This document shows, one piece after another, positions 1-6,882 of a stretch of 20,660 nt of DNA. The notes below the pieces were generated by a model. That model saw only the letters and a list, made by a program, of their open reading frames with translations. It ran no database searches and was not told the origin of the DNA. The stretch is from the NCBI GenBank assembly GCA_028685295.1, contig JAQUEL010000029.1:1-20660 (forward strand), written 5' to 3'. Source of the DNA: a bacterium. GTDB taxonomy: Bacteria > UBP13 > UBA5359. The translations under genes and the position numbers were made by a program. Numbering within the stretch: position 1 is the first letter of the stretch; each line of letters opens with the position of its first letter.

Positions 1-331
1 CATCAGCACCATGAAAAGAGCCGTCTCCGCCTATAACAACTAACCCGTCTATATTGTTGCTTCTAAGTATATCGACTGCCTTTTTCTGTCCTTCCGGGGT
101 ACGAAACTCCGGTGAACGCGATGATTGCAATATGGTACCGCCTCTGTTGATAATTCCGCCGACGGATGCCAGGTTCATCGGTCGCATCTCTCGGCAGAGG
201 AGTCCTGCATAGCCGCGTTCTATTCCCATCACTTTAAGGCCGTTATATATTGCTGATCTGACCACGGCTCTAATGGCGGCATTCATACCCGGAGCATCTC
301 CGCCGCTAGTTAACAAGCCTATGTGTTTCAC
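1..331 (-). CDS. pfkA: ATP-dependent 6-phosphofructokinase, N-terminal part (cut by window edge)
   Basis: The enzyme phosphorylates fructose 6-phosphate to fructose 1,6-bisphosphate, the committed step of glycolysis, in the cytoplasm. About 110 N-terminal residues are visible. They begin [16 protein letters not shown], the family's nucleotide-binding start, and later carry the IGGDGS loop; the catalytic and effector parts lie outside the window. I chose a GTG start at 331 because GAGGT sits about 7 nt upstream and the family N-terminus begins there. The gene is third in an accD-accA-pfkA order that is common in Firmicutes, where pyk often follows. It has a 143-bp gap from accA with possible promoters. 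The identification is from motif recognition and is secure. Confidence 0.93.
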   Translation of the reverse strand, partial: MKHIGLLTSGGDAPGMNAAIRAVVRSAIYNGLKVMGIERGYAGLLCREMRPMNLASVGGIINRGGTILQSSRSPEFRTPEGQKKAVDILRSNNIDGLVVIGGDGSFHGAD

Positions 332-474
332 GCTTTACCTCACGGTGGATTATATTGAACAAAAAGAAAGAAAGCTGACGCATATCAGCATTTCCGCCCA
401 AATCAGTATATTAGCACAGCCGCTGATAAAAGACAAGGCAACGGCTATAGCTGCTACGGCTTATACAGACTATA
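332..474 (-). promoter_or_regulatory. accA-pfkA intergenic region with two weak promoter candidates
   Basis: The 143-bp gap is AT-rich. Read on the minus strand it holds TTGTCT, 17 nt, then TAATAT preceded by TGC (an extended -10). Closer to pfkA is a perfect TATAAT (plus-strand ATTATA at 349-354), which would start transcription only about 10 nt before the GTG codon. Either could give pfkA transcription independent of accDA; neither has a strong -35. No convincing terminator hairpin was seen after accA. Confidence 0.35.
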
Positions 475-1437
475 TCAGGGCATAATAGAGCCTACAACAC
501 CCATACGCCTGAACTTATCATAACGATCCGCAACCAGTTCTTCAGCAGACATAACCGATAGCTCGCTTAGATGACGTTTGACAGCCTTTTTTACAGCAGC
601 TATCGTTTTTTCGTAATCATTATGCGCTCCACCGATCGGCTCGGGAATTATTTCATCGATAACATCCAATTTTTTAAGATCACTCGCTGTCAGTTTTAAT
701 ATCTCGGCGGCCTCACGCGCTCTACCGGCATCTTTCCAGAGAATGGCGGCGCAACCCTCAGGAGAAATAACCGAGTATACGGAGTTCTCAAGCATGAGTA
801 TACGATTGCCAACGCCCAGGCCAATGGCTCCTCCACTTCCTCCCTCGCCGATTATCACGGCAATAATTGGAGTTTTCAACCGTGACATAAAGCAAAGACT
901 ACTGGCTATGGCTTCACTCTGCCCTCTCTCCTCTGCCTCTATGCCGCAAAACGCTCCCTGAGTATCGATAAATGTCAATATCGGTCGTTTGAAGCGTTCG
1001 GCCTGTTCCATTAACCGCATTGCCTTACGATATCCCTCAGGATGAGCAGAGCCGAAATTACGCTCGATATTTTCTCTCGTGTTACGGCCTTTTTGATGAC
1101 CGATAAAGACTACCGGCCTGCCGTCCAGTTTTGCAAAACCGCCGACAATCGATTTATCATCTCCATAGCAACGATCCCCGTGCAACTCAATATATTCATC
1201 AAATAAAGCCTGAGCATAATCAAGCGTATAAGGACGCATCGGATGCCGGGCCATTTGAGTTTTCTGCCAGGGCGTAAGATTCTTATAAAGACGTTTCTTA
1301 AGCTTTTCGGCCCTCTCTTCTAGAGTGCTTATTTGCTCGCTAAGATCTATATTCTGCGTTTCAGCAAGGTTCTTCAATTCAGCTATCTTACCTTCAAGCT
1401 CCTTGACGGGCCTCTCTATCTCCATCAATCCAACCAT
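475..1437 (-). CDS. accA: Acetyl-CoA carboxylase carboxyltransferase subunit alpha
   Basis: This is the alpha half of the carboxyltransferase that moves CO2 from carboxybiotin to acetyl-CoA to give malonyl-CoA, the first committed step of fatty-acid synthesis. The 320-residue length is normal for the family. The N-terminus is a charged helix-forming segment (about residues 5-55), followed by the crotonase-fold domain with GGSGGAIGLGVGNRILMLEN and SVISPEGCAAILWKD, the conserved core of the site. The ATG at 1437 has GAGGTGG 7 nt upstream, so I prefer it to the in-frame ATG four codons later. accD ends 12 nt upstream, so the two subunits are translated from one message in matched amounts. Confidence 0.97.
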   Translation of the reverse strand: MVGLMEIERPVKELEGKIAELKNLAETQNIDLSEQISTLEERAEKLKKRLYKNLTPWQKTQMARHPMRPYTLDYAQALFDEYIELHGDRCYGDDKSIVGGFAKLDGRPVVFIGHQKGRNTRENIERNFGSAHPEGYRKAMRLMEQAERFKRPILTFIDTQGAFCGIEAEERGQSEAIASSLCFMSRLKTPIIAVIIGEGGSGGAIGLGVGNRILMLENSVYSVISPEGCAAILWKDAGRAREAAEILKLTASDLKKLDVIDEIIPEPIGGAHNDYEKTIAAVKKAVKRHLSELSVMSAEELVADRYDKFRRMGVVGSIMP

Positions 1438-1449
1438 ACAAAAGCCACC

Positions 1450-2301
1450 TCAATCCAGATAAAAACTGTACAACATCGCTAGAGTAGCAACCATATCTTT
1501 ACGCGCAGCGATAATATCTACGAATCCGTGCTTGAGTTGAAATTCGGAGCGTTGAAAGCCCTCCGGCAACTTCTGTCGTATGGTTTGCTCAATAACTCTA
1601 GGGCCGGCAAAGCCTATAAGCGCTCCCGGCTCGGCTATTATGACATCCCCCAGTGAAGCAAAGCTGGCAGCCACACCTCCCATGGTAGGATCGGTCAAAA
1701 TAACTATATAAGGCAGCCCGGATTCTCGTAACCTGGCTACAGCAGCACTAGTCTTGGCCATCTGCATCAGAGAAAGAATACCTTCATGCATTCTGGCGCC
1801 TCCCCCGGAAGCGGATATGACAAGCATCGGCAGTCTGTGTTCAACGGCTCTTTCCATAGCAGCTACGATCTTTTCGCCTACAACCGCCCCCATACTCCCA
1901 CCCATAAAAGAGAAATCCGTCACGGCAATTACGGTCTTGTATCCTGCAACGGTTGCCTGGCCTGTTATAACGGCATCAACCTGACCGGTTTTATGTCTGC
2001 TTTTGGCAAGCTTATTCTCATATTCAGGAAAATCCAATGGATTCACGGATAACATATCGCTATCATATTCCTCCAGGGACCCTGCATCTATGGTGATATC
2101 CAGGCGCTCTCCGGCTGAAAGACGGAAGTGATAAGAGCATTTGGGACAAACCATAAGGCCCTTTTCCAGTTCCTTATTATATATCGCATCCTCGCAGCCG
2201 GGGCATTTGGTCATCAAGCCGTCGGGAACTCTCGAATGGCTGTTCTCAAGGCCCGCAGAGGAATATCTTGGTCTTTTAGCAAACCAATCTTTTAAAAGCA
2301 A
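1450..2301 (-). CDS. accD: Acetyl-CoA carboxylase carboxyltransferase subunit beta
   Basis: This is the beta half of the carboxyltransferase and the partner of AccA. The protein is about 283 residues. A four-cysteine zinc ribbon lies at C33, C36, C52 and C55 (CPGC...CPKC), followed by the crotonase-like domain with SASGGGARMHEG and DPTMGGVAASFASLGD. I chose the TTG start at 2301 because AGGAGGTGAT lies 6-7 nt upstream and the protein then begins LLKDWFAKRPRY like its relatives. The open frame runs on to 2418, but that stretch holds the promoter and leader hairpin. A zinc ribbon in AccD is linked in E. coli to binding of its own mRNA, which makes the hairpin in this leader notable. Confidence 0.96.
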   Translation of the reverse strand: MLLKDWFAKRPRYSSAGLENSHSRVPDGLMTKCPGCEDAIYNKELEKGLMVCPKCSYHFRLSAGERLDITIDAGSLEEYDSDMLSVNPLDFPEYENKLAKSRHKTGQVDAVITGQATVAGYKTVIAVTDFSFMGGSMGAVVGEKIVAAMERAVEHRLPMLVISASGGGARMHEGILSLMQMAKTSAAVARLRESGLPYIVILTDPTMGGVAASFASLGDVIIAEPGALIGFAGPRVIEQTIRQKLPEGFQRSEFQLKHGFVDIIAARKDMVATLAMLYSFYLD

Positions 2302-2330
2302 GGGGATATCACCTCCTGTAACAAAAATAC

Positions 2331-2350
2331 TCGGACAGCTTTCTGTCCGA
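2331..2350 (-). promoter_or_regulatory. Hairpin in the accD leader (possible attenuator or autoregulatory site)
   Basis: A perfect 8-bp inverted repeat, TCGGACAG and CTGTCCGA with a 4-nt loop, lies in the predicted accD 5' UTR. On the minus strand it is followed three nt later by five T residues, and then by the accD Shine-Dalgarno about 15 nt on. It could act as a weak intrinsic terminator (attenuator) or a protein-binding stem. The structure is read directly; the role is inferred. Confidence 0.45.
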
Positions 2351-2365
2351 TATCTGAACGCCAAC

Positions 2366-2394
2366 ATTATACCATATATTTCCGATCGGTTTGT
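2366..2394 (-). promoter_or_regulatory. Extended -10 promoter for accD-accA(-pfkA)
   Basis: On the minus strand a perfect TATAAT (plus-strand ATTATA, 2366-2371) is preceded by TGG, an extended -10. The -35 hexamer at the expected spacing (2389-2394) is poor. The predicted start is near 2359, giving a leader of about 58 nt before the TTG codon of accD. The same TGG-TATAAT arrangement occurs upstream of pgpH in this window. Confidence 0.6.
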
Positions 2395-2399
2395 AGATG

Positions 2400-2428
2400 T
2401 TGACGGCAATCGGTTCATAATATATATT
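2400..2428 (+). promoter_or_regulatory. Sigma-A promoter for pheA, nearly leaderless
   Basis: TTGACG (2400-2405), exactly 17 nt, then TATATT (2423-2428) is close to the sigma-A consensus. Transcription would start at about 2434-2437, at or just before the pheA ATG at 2438. No Shine-Dalgarno precedes that ATG, which fits a leaderless or nearly leaderless message. It lies back to back with the accD promoter. Confidence 0.6.
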
Positions 2429-2437
2429 TATGTTACT

Positions 2438-3505
2438 ATGAGTCTTGAAGAATTACGGAAAAAAATCGATACTTTAGATGAGGATATCATACAACTGCTG
2501 AGCCGCAGAGCCTCCATAGCTATTGATATTGCCAAAATCAAGGCTCAAGCCGGAGTGGAAAATTTTTACGATCCGGTAAGAGAGAAGCAGGTCTATAACC
2601 GGATAACCGATCTCAATCAGGGTCCGTTACCGGATAAAGCCCTGCGAAATATCTATAGAGAAATCATGTCCGCTACGCTGGCTCTCGAACAGCCGCTACA
2701 GGTAGCTTACCTGGGGCCGCAGACTACCTTTACGCATATGGCATGTCTGCAGCACTTCGGCAACAGTGTCTCATTGCTTCCCTGCAATTCCATCGATTCC
2801 GTATTTTCTATGGTGGAGAAGCGAAGAGCAGATTACGGAGTAGTTCCCGTTGAAAACTCAACCGAGGGAGTGGTAAACCATACGTTAGATAGGTTTATGG
2901 ATTCTGACCTGGCAATATGCGGCGAGCTCTTTGTAGAGGTAACGCATCATCTTCTATCCACAACGGATATCGAAAAGGTTACAAAGCTCTATATCCATCC
3001 CCAGACAGAGGCGCAATGCAGAACATGGCTGAGAAAGAATCTTCCCGGGGTAGAGCTTTGCGAAGTTTACAGCAATGCCAGAGCAGCCGAGTGTGCGGCA
3101 GCTGATCCCTGTAGTGCGGCTGTTGCCGGCAAGCTGGCAGCCAGCCATTTCGGTCTTAACCTTCTGGCAGAACATATTGAAGATAATTCCAGCAATCGAA
3201 CACGTTTCCTGATCATAAGCCACACTCCATTGACAGAGGCCAGCGGACGCGATAAAACTTCTATAATCTTTTCCGTCCGGCATCAGGCCGGCGCTCTCTA
3301 TAAAGCATTGCATCCCTTTGAAAAGCATGCAGTCAATATGACTATGATAGAATCACGCCCTACAAAGAAACGTCCCTGGGAATATGTCTTCTTTATAGAC
3401 GTTCAAGGGCATCATACGTATCCGGATATAGTAGAATCTCTCAAGGAAATGAATAAGCAGGCGCTCTTTATAAAGATCCTCGGTTCCTATCCGGAAGCTG
3501 ATTAA
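2438..3505 (+). CDS. pheA: Bifunctional chorismate mutase / prephenate dehydratase (P-protein)
   Basis: The protein turns chorismate into prephenate and then phenylpyruvate on the way to phenylalanine. It has 355 residues: an AroQ-type chorismate mutase (about 1-85, starting LEELRKKIDTLDEDII), prephenate dehydratase (about 88-265, with YLGPQTTFTH, PVENSTEGVVN and the catalytic TRF motif at 255-257), and a C-terminal ACT domain (about 273-352, with GALYKALHPF and ESRP at 305-308), which in the family binds phenylalanine for feedback inhibition. The frame is open back to 2141, but homology begins at 2438. It is transcribed alone, divergent from accD. Its 3' end overlaps the DUF502 gene by 4 bp. 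Fused P-proteins are classic for Proteobacteria and also occur in some Clostridia. Confidence 0.95.
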   Translation: MSLEELRKKIDTLDEDIIQLLSRRASIAIDIAKIKAQAGVENFYDPVREKQVYNRITDLNQGPLPDKALRNIYREIMSATLALEQPLQVAYLGPQTTFTHMACLQHFGNSVSLLPCNSIDSVFSMVEKRRADYGVVPVENSTEGVVNHTLDRFMDSDLAICGELFVEVTHHLLSTTDIEKVTKLYIHPQTEAQCRTWLRKNLPGVELCEVYSNARAAECAAADPCSAAVAGKLAASHFGLNLLAEHIEDNSSNRTRFLIISHTPLTEASGRDKTSIIFSVRHQAGALYKALHPFEKHAVNMTMIESRPTKKRPWEYVFFIDVQGHHTYPDIVESLKEMNKQALFIKILGSYPEAD

Positions 3506-4128
3506 TCTAGGATAACACTTCTCGCTGACGGCTTCCATGAAGGCGACAGAACGCCCCCGGAAACAACAAACTTTAGGCCGTCTTCAATAGTCATATCCAG
3601 CAACATAATTTCATCACGCGGCAACAATACAAGCCAACCCGAGGTAGGATTTGGAGTGGTTGGCAGAAAAACGCTCACTATATCGGCCTCTTTTTTCTGC
3701 TTTATCTCCTCTATACCGTCACCGGTAATAAAGCCTATGGTATAAACACCCTTACGCGGATATTCCACTAAGACCACTCGTTTGAATGCTGCTGTCTTAT
3801 CTGAAAAGAGAAACTCCACCAACTGCTTGGTAGGTGCATAAACGTTCTTGGCCAAAGGCAAGCCGTTCAGCACAGTTTCTATCATCAACAGTAATTGGCG
3901 CCCAAAAACATTGGTGGCAATAAAGCCGACTACCGCTATCAATGCCAGCGTAGTAATAAACCCGGCCGGCGTAGCCAGAAGAGGTGGTAGATGAAAAAGA
4001 GCAAAGATGCGTCCCAGCGGCCCACCTATCAGAGAGAAGACTATGGTTATAACGTAAACCGTAATAACCAATGGCAGCAATATGCCTAATCCCGTGAGAA
4101 AATAATTACGCAAACTCCGTCCGAACAC
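3502..4128 (-). CDS. DUF502 family membrane protein
   Basis: This is a 208-residue protein of the DUF502 family, whose biochemical role is not established. It begins RNYFLTGLGILLPLVITVYV, a hydrophobic segment (about residues 8-32), with a second membrane span around 50-75 (LATPAGFITTLALIAVVGF). The soluble C-terminal part carries the family's recognisable VLVEYPRKGVYTIGFITG and VFLPTTPNPTSGWLVLLPRDEI. The GTG start at 4128 directly follows the TGA of the upstream HlyC gene, and its Shine-Dalgarno (GGAGGAGG) is supplied by that gene's last codons. It is therefore translationally linked to the HlyC pair. It converges with pheA with no terminator between them. Confidence 0.85.
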   Translation of the reverse strand: MFGRSLRNYFLTGLGILLPLVITVYVITIVFSLIGGPLGRIFALFHLPPLLATPAGFITTLALIAVVGFIATNVFGRQLLLMIETVLNGLPLAKNVYAPTKQLVEFLFSDKTAAFKRVVLVEYPRKGVYTIGFITGDGIEEIKQKKEADIVSVFLPTTPNPTSGWLVLLPRDEIMLLDMTIEDGLKFVVSGGVLSPSWKPSARSVILD

Positions 4129-5415
4129 TCACTCTTCCTCCTCCGCCTGGGCCGGATGCTTTATAATCTTAACTTTGGATATACGCCGCCCATCGGTTTT
4201 ATCTATTACCAGTTCCAGCCCCAGATCGGGCAACCCCAGTCTCTCTCCCACACCCGGAATATCACCGATCTCACTAAAGATATACCCGCCGATACTGTCA
4301 AACCCGTCCTTCGGGATCCTCACGTCCAGCATCTCATTGATCTCATCTATGCTCATACGGCCGTCAACCAGATAGGTGTTCTCATCAAGAATTCGAAAGA
4401 GCTCTTCTTCCTGAATATCATATTCATCCCTGATCTCTCCCACGATCTCTTCCAGCAGATCCTCTATAGTCACCAGGCCGGCTGTGCCGCCGTATTCATC
4501 TATAACTATGGCCATATGCACCCTGCGCCGCCGCAGCTCACGCAGCAGATCATCCACCTTCTTGGCTTCGGGAACGTAATAGGCAGGCCTCATGGTCTCT
4601 CTGATGCCTACCTCGGTATGCCTGTCTCTCATACAGGCCAGCAAATCGCGGGCATATATGATCCCGATAACGTTATCGACCGTATCTTCATATACAGGTA
4701 TACGAGAGTGTCCCGTATCCAATACCAGATCCAGAGCCTCCTTCAAAGGGACCGTCACGTCGATGGCCGTCATATCTGTGCGCGGCACCATTACCTCATG
4801 TGCCGAAGTATCGCCGAACTCGAAGATGCTGTGGATCATCTCCTTCTCTTCTTCTTCCAGTTCACCGGCCTCCTCTCCCAGTGCAACCATAGTCCGAATC
4901 TCTTCCTCCGTTATCCCCAACGCTCCCTCAAAGGAGCGATCTGCACCCAACAGACGCAGAAGGGATGTCGGCAGGCTCACAAAGAGAATTACAAAGGGAT
5001 ACAGCACCGTTGAAGCCCATTTAATAAGATGGCTCAACCTCAAAGTAAGGTTATCGGCATTATGAGCTGCATAGGTCTTAGGAATGATCTCGCCGAATAT
5101 CAGTATGGCTGGAATCATCACTATCGAGGATAAGGCTACAGCGCTCTCGCCCCAAATTGCTCTTGCCAGTATAGTTGAGAGAACGGTTGTGCCGACAAGA
5201 GCAATATTAGTTCCGACCAGCACCGTTCCCAGCAATCTGCGCGGCGATGAAACCAGCTTCTCCGCCGTGACGGCATACCGATTGCCTTCTTCAGCCATTT
5301 GATGCAGCTTCAGCTTGCTGGCGGATATCATGGCCGTTTCAGCGCCTGCAAACAAACTTATGAGAAAGAAGAGAGAGCCGAAGAGCACCAGTTCAAGAAG
5401 TAACATAAGGATCAT
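4129..5415 (-). CDS. CNNM/HlyC-CorC family transporter, second copy
   Basis: This 428-residue membrane protein belongs to the family annotated as hemolysin or CorC-like and tied to divalent cation (Mg2+/Co2+) export. The N-terminal CNNM/DUF21 domain (about 1-175, with FAGAETAMISASKLKL) has roughly four membrane spans. Then come an acidic linker, a CBS-domain pair (about 195-320, with EVMVPRTDMTAI and MAIVIDEYGGTAGLVTIEDLLEE) and a C-terminal CorC_HlyC domain. ATG at 5415 overlaps the upstream paralog's stop (ATGA). From about residue 178 to the end the protein and its DNA are identical to the upstream gene, while the membrane domain is only distantly similar. Confidence 0.92.
   Translation of the reverse strand: MILMLLLELVLFGSLFFLISLFAGAETAMISASKLKLHQMAEEGNRYAVTAEKLVSSPRRLLGTVLVGTNIALVGTTVLSTILARAIWGESAVALSSIVMIPAILIFGEIIPKTYAAHNADNLTLRLSHLIKWASTVLYPFVILFVSLPTSLLRLLGADRSFEGALGITEEEIRTMVALGEEAGELEEEEKEMIHSIFEFGDTSAHEVMVPRTDMTAIDVTVPLKEALDLVLDTGHSRIPVYEDTVDNVIGIIYARDLLACMRDRHTEVGIRETMRPAYYVPEAKKVDDLLRELRRRRVHMAIVIDEYGGTAGLVTIEDLLEEIVGEIRDEYDIQEEELFRILDENTYLVDGRMSIDEINEMLDVRIPKDGFDSIGGYIFSEIGDIPGVGERLGLPDLGLELVIDKTDGRRISKVKIIKHPAQAEEEE
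4132..4883. repeat. 752-bp identical repeat, copy in the second HlyC gene
   Basis: This stretch matches 5418-6169 at every base when compared line by line. It covers the CBS and CorC_HlyC coding part up to the last codon before the stop, and stops abruptly at both ends. A further short match (about 4891-4913) follows after three substitutions. Abrupt edges inside two otherwise divergent paralogs point to recent gene conversion. Confidence 0.95.
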
Positions 5416-6719
5416 TGCTCTTCCTCCTCCGCCTGGGCCGGATGCTTTATAATCTTAACTTTGGATATACGCCGCCCATCGGTTTTATCTATTACCAGTT
5501 CCAGCCCCAGATCGGGCAACCCCAGTCTCTCTCCCACACCCGGAATATCACCGATCTCACTAAAGATATACCCGCCGATACTGTCAAACCCGTCCTTCGG
5601 GATCCTCACGTCCAGCATCTCATTGATCTCATCTATGCTCATACGGCCGTCAACCAGATAGGTGTTCTCATCAAGAATTCGAAAGAGCTCTTCTTCCTGA
5701 ATATCATATTCATCCCTGATCTCTCCCACGATCTCTTCCAGCAGATCCTCTATAGTCACCAGGCCGGCTGTGCCGCCGTATTCATCTATAACTATGGCCA
5801 TATGCACCCTGCGCCGCCGCAGCTCACGCAGCAGATCATCCACCTTCTTGGCTTCGGGAACGTAATAGGCAGGCCTCATGGTCTCTCTGATGCCTACCTC
5901 GGTATGCCTGTCTCTCATACAGGCCAGCAAATCGCGGGCATATATGATCCCGATAACGTTATCGACCGTATCTTCATATACAGGTATACGAGAGTGTCCC
6001 GTATCCAATACCAGATCCAGAGCCTCCTTCAAAGGGACCGTCACGTCGATGGCCGTCATATCTGTGCGCGGCACCATTACCTCATGTGCCGAAGTATCGC
6101 CGAACTCGAAGATGCTGTGGATCATCTCCTTCTCTTCTTCTTCCAGTTCACCGGCCTCCTCTCCCAGTGTAACCGCAGTCCGAATCTCTTCCTCCGTTAC
6201 CAGCGGAGCCGCAACATCGGTAATACGCCCACCGGATAGGCGAATTATTCCATGGCTTATCCAATTGATTACCGCTATCACCGGTGTAAGAACCAGACTG
6301 AAAACATATATCGGGCCGGCCATCAAAAGCGTTACTCTCTCTGCGAAGACAGCAGCGATTATCTTGGGAGTAACCTCGCCAAAGAGAAGGAGCAGAGTAG
6401 TGGTAATGCCGGTGGCAATTAATGCTACCCATCGGTCACTATACACGTCACCCCATATTTTAAGAGATATCGAGGCTACCAGAACAGAGGCAATGATATT
6501 GACGCTCGTATTGCCTACGAGCAATGCGGCAAGCATTTTTTGAGGATGCTCAATGATCATGCTGAGAGCTTTTTGTCTGCGCCATTTATCACCGAGCAGA
6601 TTTTGCATCTTAACCTTATTTACAGCGAAGAAAGCCGTCTCCGTTCCAGAAAAAGTAGCGGAGAGCAACAACAACAGAAACAGTAGCCCCAGTTGGAGCA
6701 TACTGCCAGGTTCGTCCAA
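5412..6719 (-). CDS. CNNM/HlyC-CorC family transporter, first copy
   Basis: This 435-residue protein has the same architecture as its downstream neighbour: a CNNM/DUF21 membrane domain (about 1-182, with FSGTETAFFAVNKVKM), an acidic linker (GELEEEEKEMIHSIFEF), CBS pair and CorC_HlyC domain. The family is linked to Mg2+/Co2+ efflux; the substrate here is not shown. I chose the TTG at 6719 because GGGGGGA lies 8 nt upstream; an ATG six codons later is the alternative. Having two such genes in tandem is seen elsewhere, but identical cytosolic halves on divergent membrane halves are unusual. It is first in an operon with its own promoter just after dgkA. Confidence 0.92.
   Translation of the reverse strand: MDEPGSMLQLGLLFLLLLLSATFSGTETAFFAVNKVKMQNLLGDKWRRQKALSMIIEHPQKMLAALLVGNTSVNIIASVLVASISLKIWGDVYSDRWVALIATGITTTLLLLFGEVTPKIIAAVFAERVTLLMAGPIYVFSLVLTPVIAVINWISHGIIRLSGGRITDVAAPLVTEEEIRTAVTLGEEAGELEEEEKEMIHSIFEFGDTSAHEVMVPRTDMTAIDVTVPLKEALDLVLDTGHSRIPVYEDTVDNVIGIIYARDLLACMRDRHTEVGIRETMRPAYYVPEAKKVDDLLRELRRRRVHMAIVIDEYGGTAGLVTIEDLLEEIVGEIRDEYDIQEEELFRILDENTYLVDGRMSIDEINEMLDVRIPKDGFDSIGGYIFSEIGDIPGVGERLGLPDLGLELVIDKTDGRRISKVKIIKHPAQAEEEEQ
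5418..6169. repeat. 752-bp identical repeat, copy in the first HlyC gene
   Basis: This is the partner of 4132-4883, offset by 1286 bp in direct orientation. It also holds the GGAGGAGG stretch that serves as ribosome binding site for the next gene. Both genes downstream of the two copies (HlyC copy 2 and DUF502) depend on that shared tail. Confidence 0.95.
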
Positions 6720-6842
6720 GAAAAAATCCCCCCTAATACAGGTGCATTGCCTGTCGCTTATTGCTTAATCCAGACTTGCATACCGATAGAGTAAGATCTA
6801 ATAACGGCCCGCACTTCCGAATTATGACTTGAATTCTTATTA
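6720..6842 (-). promoter_or_regulatory. Long leader of the HlyC operon
   Basis: The predicted leader is about 123 nt. On the minus strand CTAATAA at its start (6837-6843) can pair with TTATTAG (6798-6804), and in part with TATTAG (6733-6738) that abuts the GGGGGG ribosome binding site. A small ACAGG/CCTGT stem lies just before that site. Two alternative pairings would suit leader control, but I recognise no known riboswitch class. Confidence 0.25.
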
Positions 6843-6849
6843 GAAAATA

Positions 6850-6878
6850 ATTATACCCCAACAACTTACAAAGCTCAA
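6850..6878 (-). promoter_or_regulatory. Sigma-A promoter for the HlyC-HlyC-DUF502 operon
   Basis: On the minus strand TTGAGC (plus-strand 6873-6878), exactly 17 nt, then a perfect TATAAT (6850-6855). It starts just after the dgkA stop codon, so the HlyC operon can be expressed apart from pgpH-ybeY-dgkA. The predicted start is near 6843. Confidence 0.7.
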
Positions 6879-6882
6879 CATG

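Noticed and set aside
2302-2418. Upstream extension of the accD frame to 2418
   Set aside because: It contains the -10 box, the hairpin and the ribosome binding site; the TTG at 2301 fits the family start.
2141-2437. Upstream extension of the pheA frame
   Set aside because: It runs antisense into accD and across both promoters; family similarity begins at 2438.
4156-6239. Two long plus-strand open frames (285 and 274 codons) opposite the HlyC genes
   Set aside because: They mirror the repeated tract, lie antisense to well-supported coding sequence, and look like low-information shadows rich in Ile, His and Gln.
4129-6719. Simple recent tandem duplication of a whole HlyC gene
   Set aside because: The membrane halves are far too different for a recent whole-gene copy; only the C-terminal tract is identical.
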